Source: Salticus scenicus
Taxonomy: Eukaryota; Arthropoda; Arachnida; Araneae; Salticidae
Direction: 5' to 3'
DNA: 64,000 nt
Assembly (NCBI GenBank): GCA_963930645.1
Contig: OZ005654.1
Location: 41,346,686 to 41,410,685, forward strand
The notes beneath the pieces are model-generated. The model searched no databases, was not told the DNA's origin, and was given only the letters and a program-made list of their open reading frames with translations. The translations under genes were made by a program, and so were the position numbers. Below, piece after piece: positions 62,350-64,000 of this stretch. The first letter of the stretch is position 1, and the number at the start of each line of letters is the position of its first letter.

Positions 62350-62452
62350 CTAAGATTAAAAAAAAAAAAAAAATTAAAAAAGAAAGGTTAAAAAATAAAA
62401 AAAATCAACCATTACAATTTAAACAACTTAAATTACATCAATCTCATATCTT

Positions 62453-62483
<31 letters not shown>

Positions 62484-62669
62484 AAAGAATAAAAGGGGAG
62501 AAGTTAAATTATTTTTAAATAATGAAAGAATTTAACATTTGAAAAATGTTTGATATATAAAAAAAATATATTCTCATTGAGATTGTAAACTCAGTCATAA
62601 GCAAATTAATTTTTTTAGAACATTTAAATAATCTCTATATAAAAGAATACTCATTCAGTAACTGACTGA
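62350..62669. other. PMS1 intron stretch, nothing recognised
   Basis: A-runs and (AAT)n at 62452-62473; no exon. Confidence 0.45.
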
Positions 62670-62945
62670 ACATGACTGTGATGATTGTGTGGGAGAATGG
62701 TTCCCAAATTTTGGTGTGAATGTTGCTTTTAGAGCCCGATTTTCACTAAGACAGAGTTTTGTGAAATTTCCCTCTTGCAGGGTGAGGACAAACAGGAAAA
62801 ACACATTTGCATGTATCCCAGTTTCAAATTATTTAACAGTGAAGAAACTGCTTATTGGGAGACTAAACTTAAGTATTAAAAAAACACTGTTGCAATTTCT
62901 TGAAATTTTGGTTTTAACCCTTTTAGTGTTAGCCATTTTTCAGTA
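62670..62945. repeat. Dispersed repeat family F, copy 2
   Basis: Same order of blocks as 54290-54560: 'ttttggtgtgaatgttg', 'cactaagacagagttttgtg', 'ttcaaattatttaacagtga', 'agaaactgc'. The 95-codon + frame here contains these repeat blocks and is not a gene. Poly(A) at 63000-63024 follows. Confidence 0.55.
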
Positions 62946-63287
62946 CCTATATATGTTTAATGATTCATTAAATTAATACCAGAATATTCCTATACTGAAA
63001 AAAAAAAAAAAAAAAAAAAAAAAACATGTAGATTTACTTAAGAAATCTAATTCATGTTCCTATAATCCTTTTTCTACATATAAATCATTTATTTACTATA
63101 TAATTATGATTTTTTAATTAATAATTTGATTGTATATATACATAAAAATATGCTTAAAAAATAAAAAAAATCAAGTCTAATTTAAAAATAAAATTTCACT
63201 ACGTAAATAATAAATAAAATATGTTCGATTCAAATTAAAAACCAAAATAACAAATAACTTAAAAATGAAATCAATTTTATTTTGTAA

Positions 63288-63530
63288 TTAGTTACTAGTT
63301 GCACAAAATTTAGAATCAAAGTTAATAGTCAGCTTTATATTTTCTGATGAAAGATCATTCAAGCTACCTTCTTTAATTACAGACAACTCATCCAGTTCTT
63401 TATCATCAACATTACTTTGTTTAAACTCAACTGCTTCTGTTTTTAATTTGGCTTTTAATAGTAATTTAATATTGTGAGTTACATCATACATCAATTTGTA
63501 GAGAGGCCAAGTTTCAATAACAGCTATCAG
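63288..63530 (-). CDS. Unidentified 3'-exon-like open frame
   Basis: An open minus-strand frame of about 80 codons, closed upstream by TGA near 63532, ending TAA at 63290-63288. Composition is protein-like: it starts AVIETWPLYKLMYDVTHNIK, has an acidic middle (NVDDKELDELSVIKEG) and ends TINFDSKFCATSN. 'ttactgatag' ahead of it could be a splice acceptor, and AATAAA lies at 63281-63276. I do not recognise the family. It does not match any PMS1 region expected upstream of 62349. It may be the last exon of another gene, a nested gene or a retrocopy fragment. Confidence 0.35.
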   Translation of the reverse strand: MIAVIETWPLYKLMYDVTHNIKLLLKAKLKTEAVEFKQSNVDDKELDELSVIKEGSLNDLSSENIKLTINFDSKFCATSN

Positions 63531-63719
63531 TAATCAGAGTTATACATTTATGAAACGTGAACCGCCTCACGGAATATTTTTTATGCACAAACTCAAATAT
63601 AATAACAAATTGCACAGTTTTTGTAAACAAATATATAATATATTAATTAAAAAATTTGAAAATTTTCTGAACAAAAGTAAATAAGTATGTATTTTTTTTA
63701 CCTTCTTACAAAATGAAAG

Positions 63720-64000
63720 TTTTTTTTTTTTTTTTTGAGGAGGGAGGGGGGGGAGGTAGGGGGGGATGTTACAAAAATTTATTTTATTTACTATTATTAT
63801 TTTTTTTATAGTAATTTTTTTTTCCTTTCAGACAATCGTTTTTATGGCATTAAATACTAAAACATTGTTCTTTTCTTTATGCATCTTGCATATTTTAAGT
63901 CTAAAAAGGCTTCTGCAGAGCTTTTAATTGTCGATGGCTAGTTGGAGATAAAAAAAGAGGGGGGAGGGGGGGAAATTACATCAGCAAAAAATATTGCATA
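63720..64000 (+). mobile_element. hAT-like element, relative of 8890-10017
   Basis: 'gctagttggagataaa', a G-rich run and 'aattacatcagcaa' (63938-63990) match 9704-9760, and a second G-rich block lies at 63737-63765. The element runs off the window end; termini not visible. Confidence 0.5.

Noticed and set aside
62689..62976. 95-codon + strand gene resembling the 54322-54564 frame
   Set aside because: The similarity is of DNA repeat family F; reading frames are not preserved between copies.
63288..63530. N-terminal PMS1 exon
   Set aside because: It ends in a stop followed by AATAAA and has no GHKL motifs; its peptide does not fit the expected residues before the 62349 exon.
1..64000. A novel multi-gene system hidden in the window
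   Set aside because: Apart from DPYD and PMS1 all longer frames are explained by transposons, SINEs or low-complexity DNA; no clustered unknown genes were seen.

Overview
The window is eukaryotic nuclear DNA: strongly AT-rich, crowded with long A/T homopolymers and microsatellites, with short exons far apart behind GT/AG introns and an exceptional load of transposon remnants. The repeat types (tRNA-derived SINEs, pogo/Tigger, mariner, hAT and piggyBac-like elements, RNase H-bearing LINE tails, a Gypsy-type integrase) suggest an arthropod, most likely a chelicerate such as a spider. That assignment is an inference from general look, not from a diagnostic gene.

Two ordinary genes account for the firm coding content, and they converge tail to tail. 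On the + strand, 3086-3340 is the terminal coding exon of dihydropyrimidine dehydrogenase (DPYD), carrying its C-terminal pair of 4Fe-4S clusters. On the - strand, from 62349 down to 8103, lie twelve exons of the mismatch-repair gene PMS1, a MutL homologue with an internal HMG box. The exon phases fit at every junction and give about 797 residues. Only the N-terminal ATPase part, roughly 140 residues, must lie beyond position 64000.

Layout. 1-3085: DPYD intron with a LINE tail and a dispersed repeat that was itself hit by a piggyBac-like element. 3341-8102: intergenic, with Helitron-like termini, a Tigger-like element and a SINE. 8103-62349: PMS1, whose introns of 0.9-10.6 kb hold nested TA-flanked and hAT-like transposons, a broken Gypsy element, a degenerate satellite of about 140 bp period (27.9-29.9 kb), a solo LTR of 1198 bp with 5-bp target duplication (35567-36764), a mariner deletion derivative, and three SINE families. 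62350-64000: upstream PMS1 intron or flank with an unexplained 3'-exon-like ORF on the - strand.

The most locus-specific oddity is a tandem duplication of 654 bp (46297-47604), identical as far as I can read. It copies the splice acceptor and first 70 bp of the PMS1 exon that begins the HMG box; the extra copy runs into a stop almost at once. I found no evidence of a novel defence, biosynthetic or other multi-gene system. The interest lies in nested-insertion archaeology and repeat-family structure.
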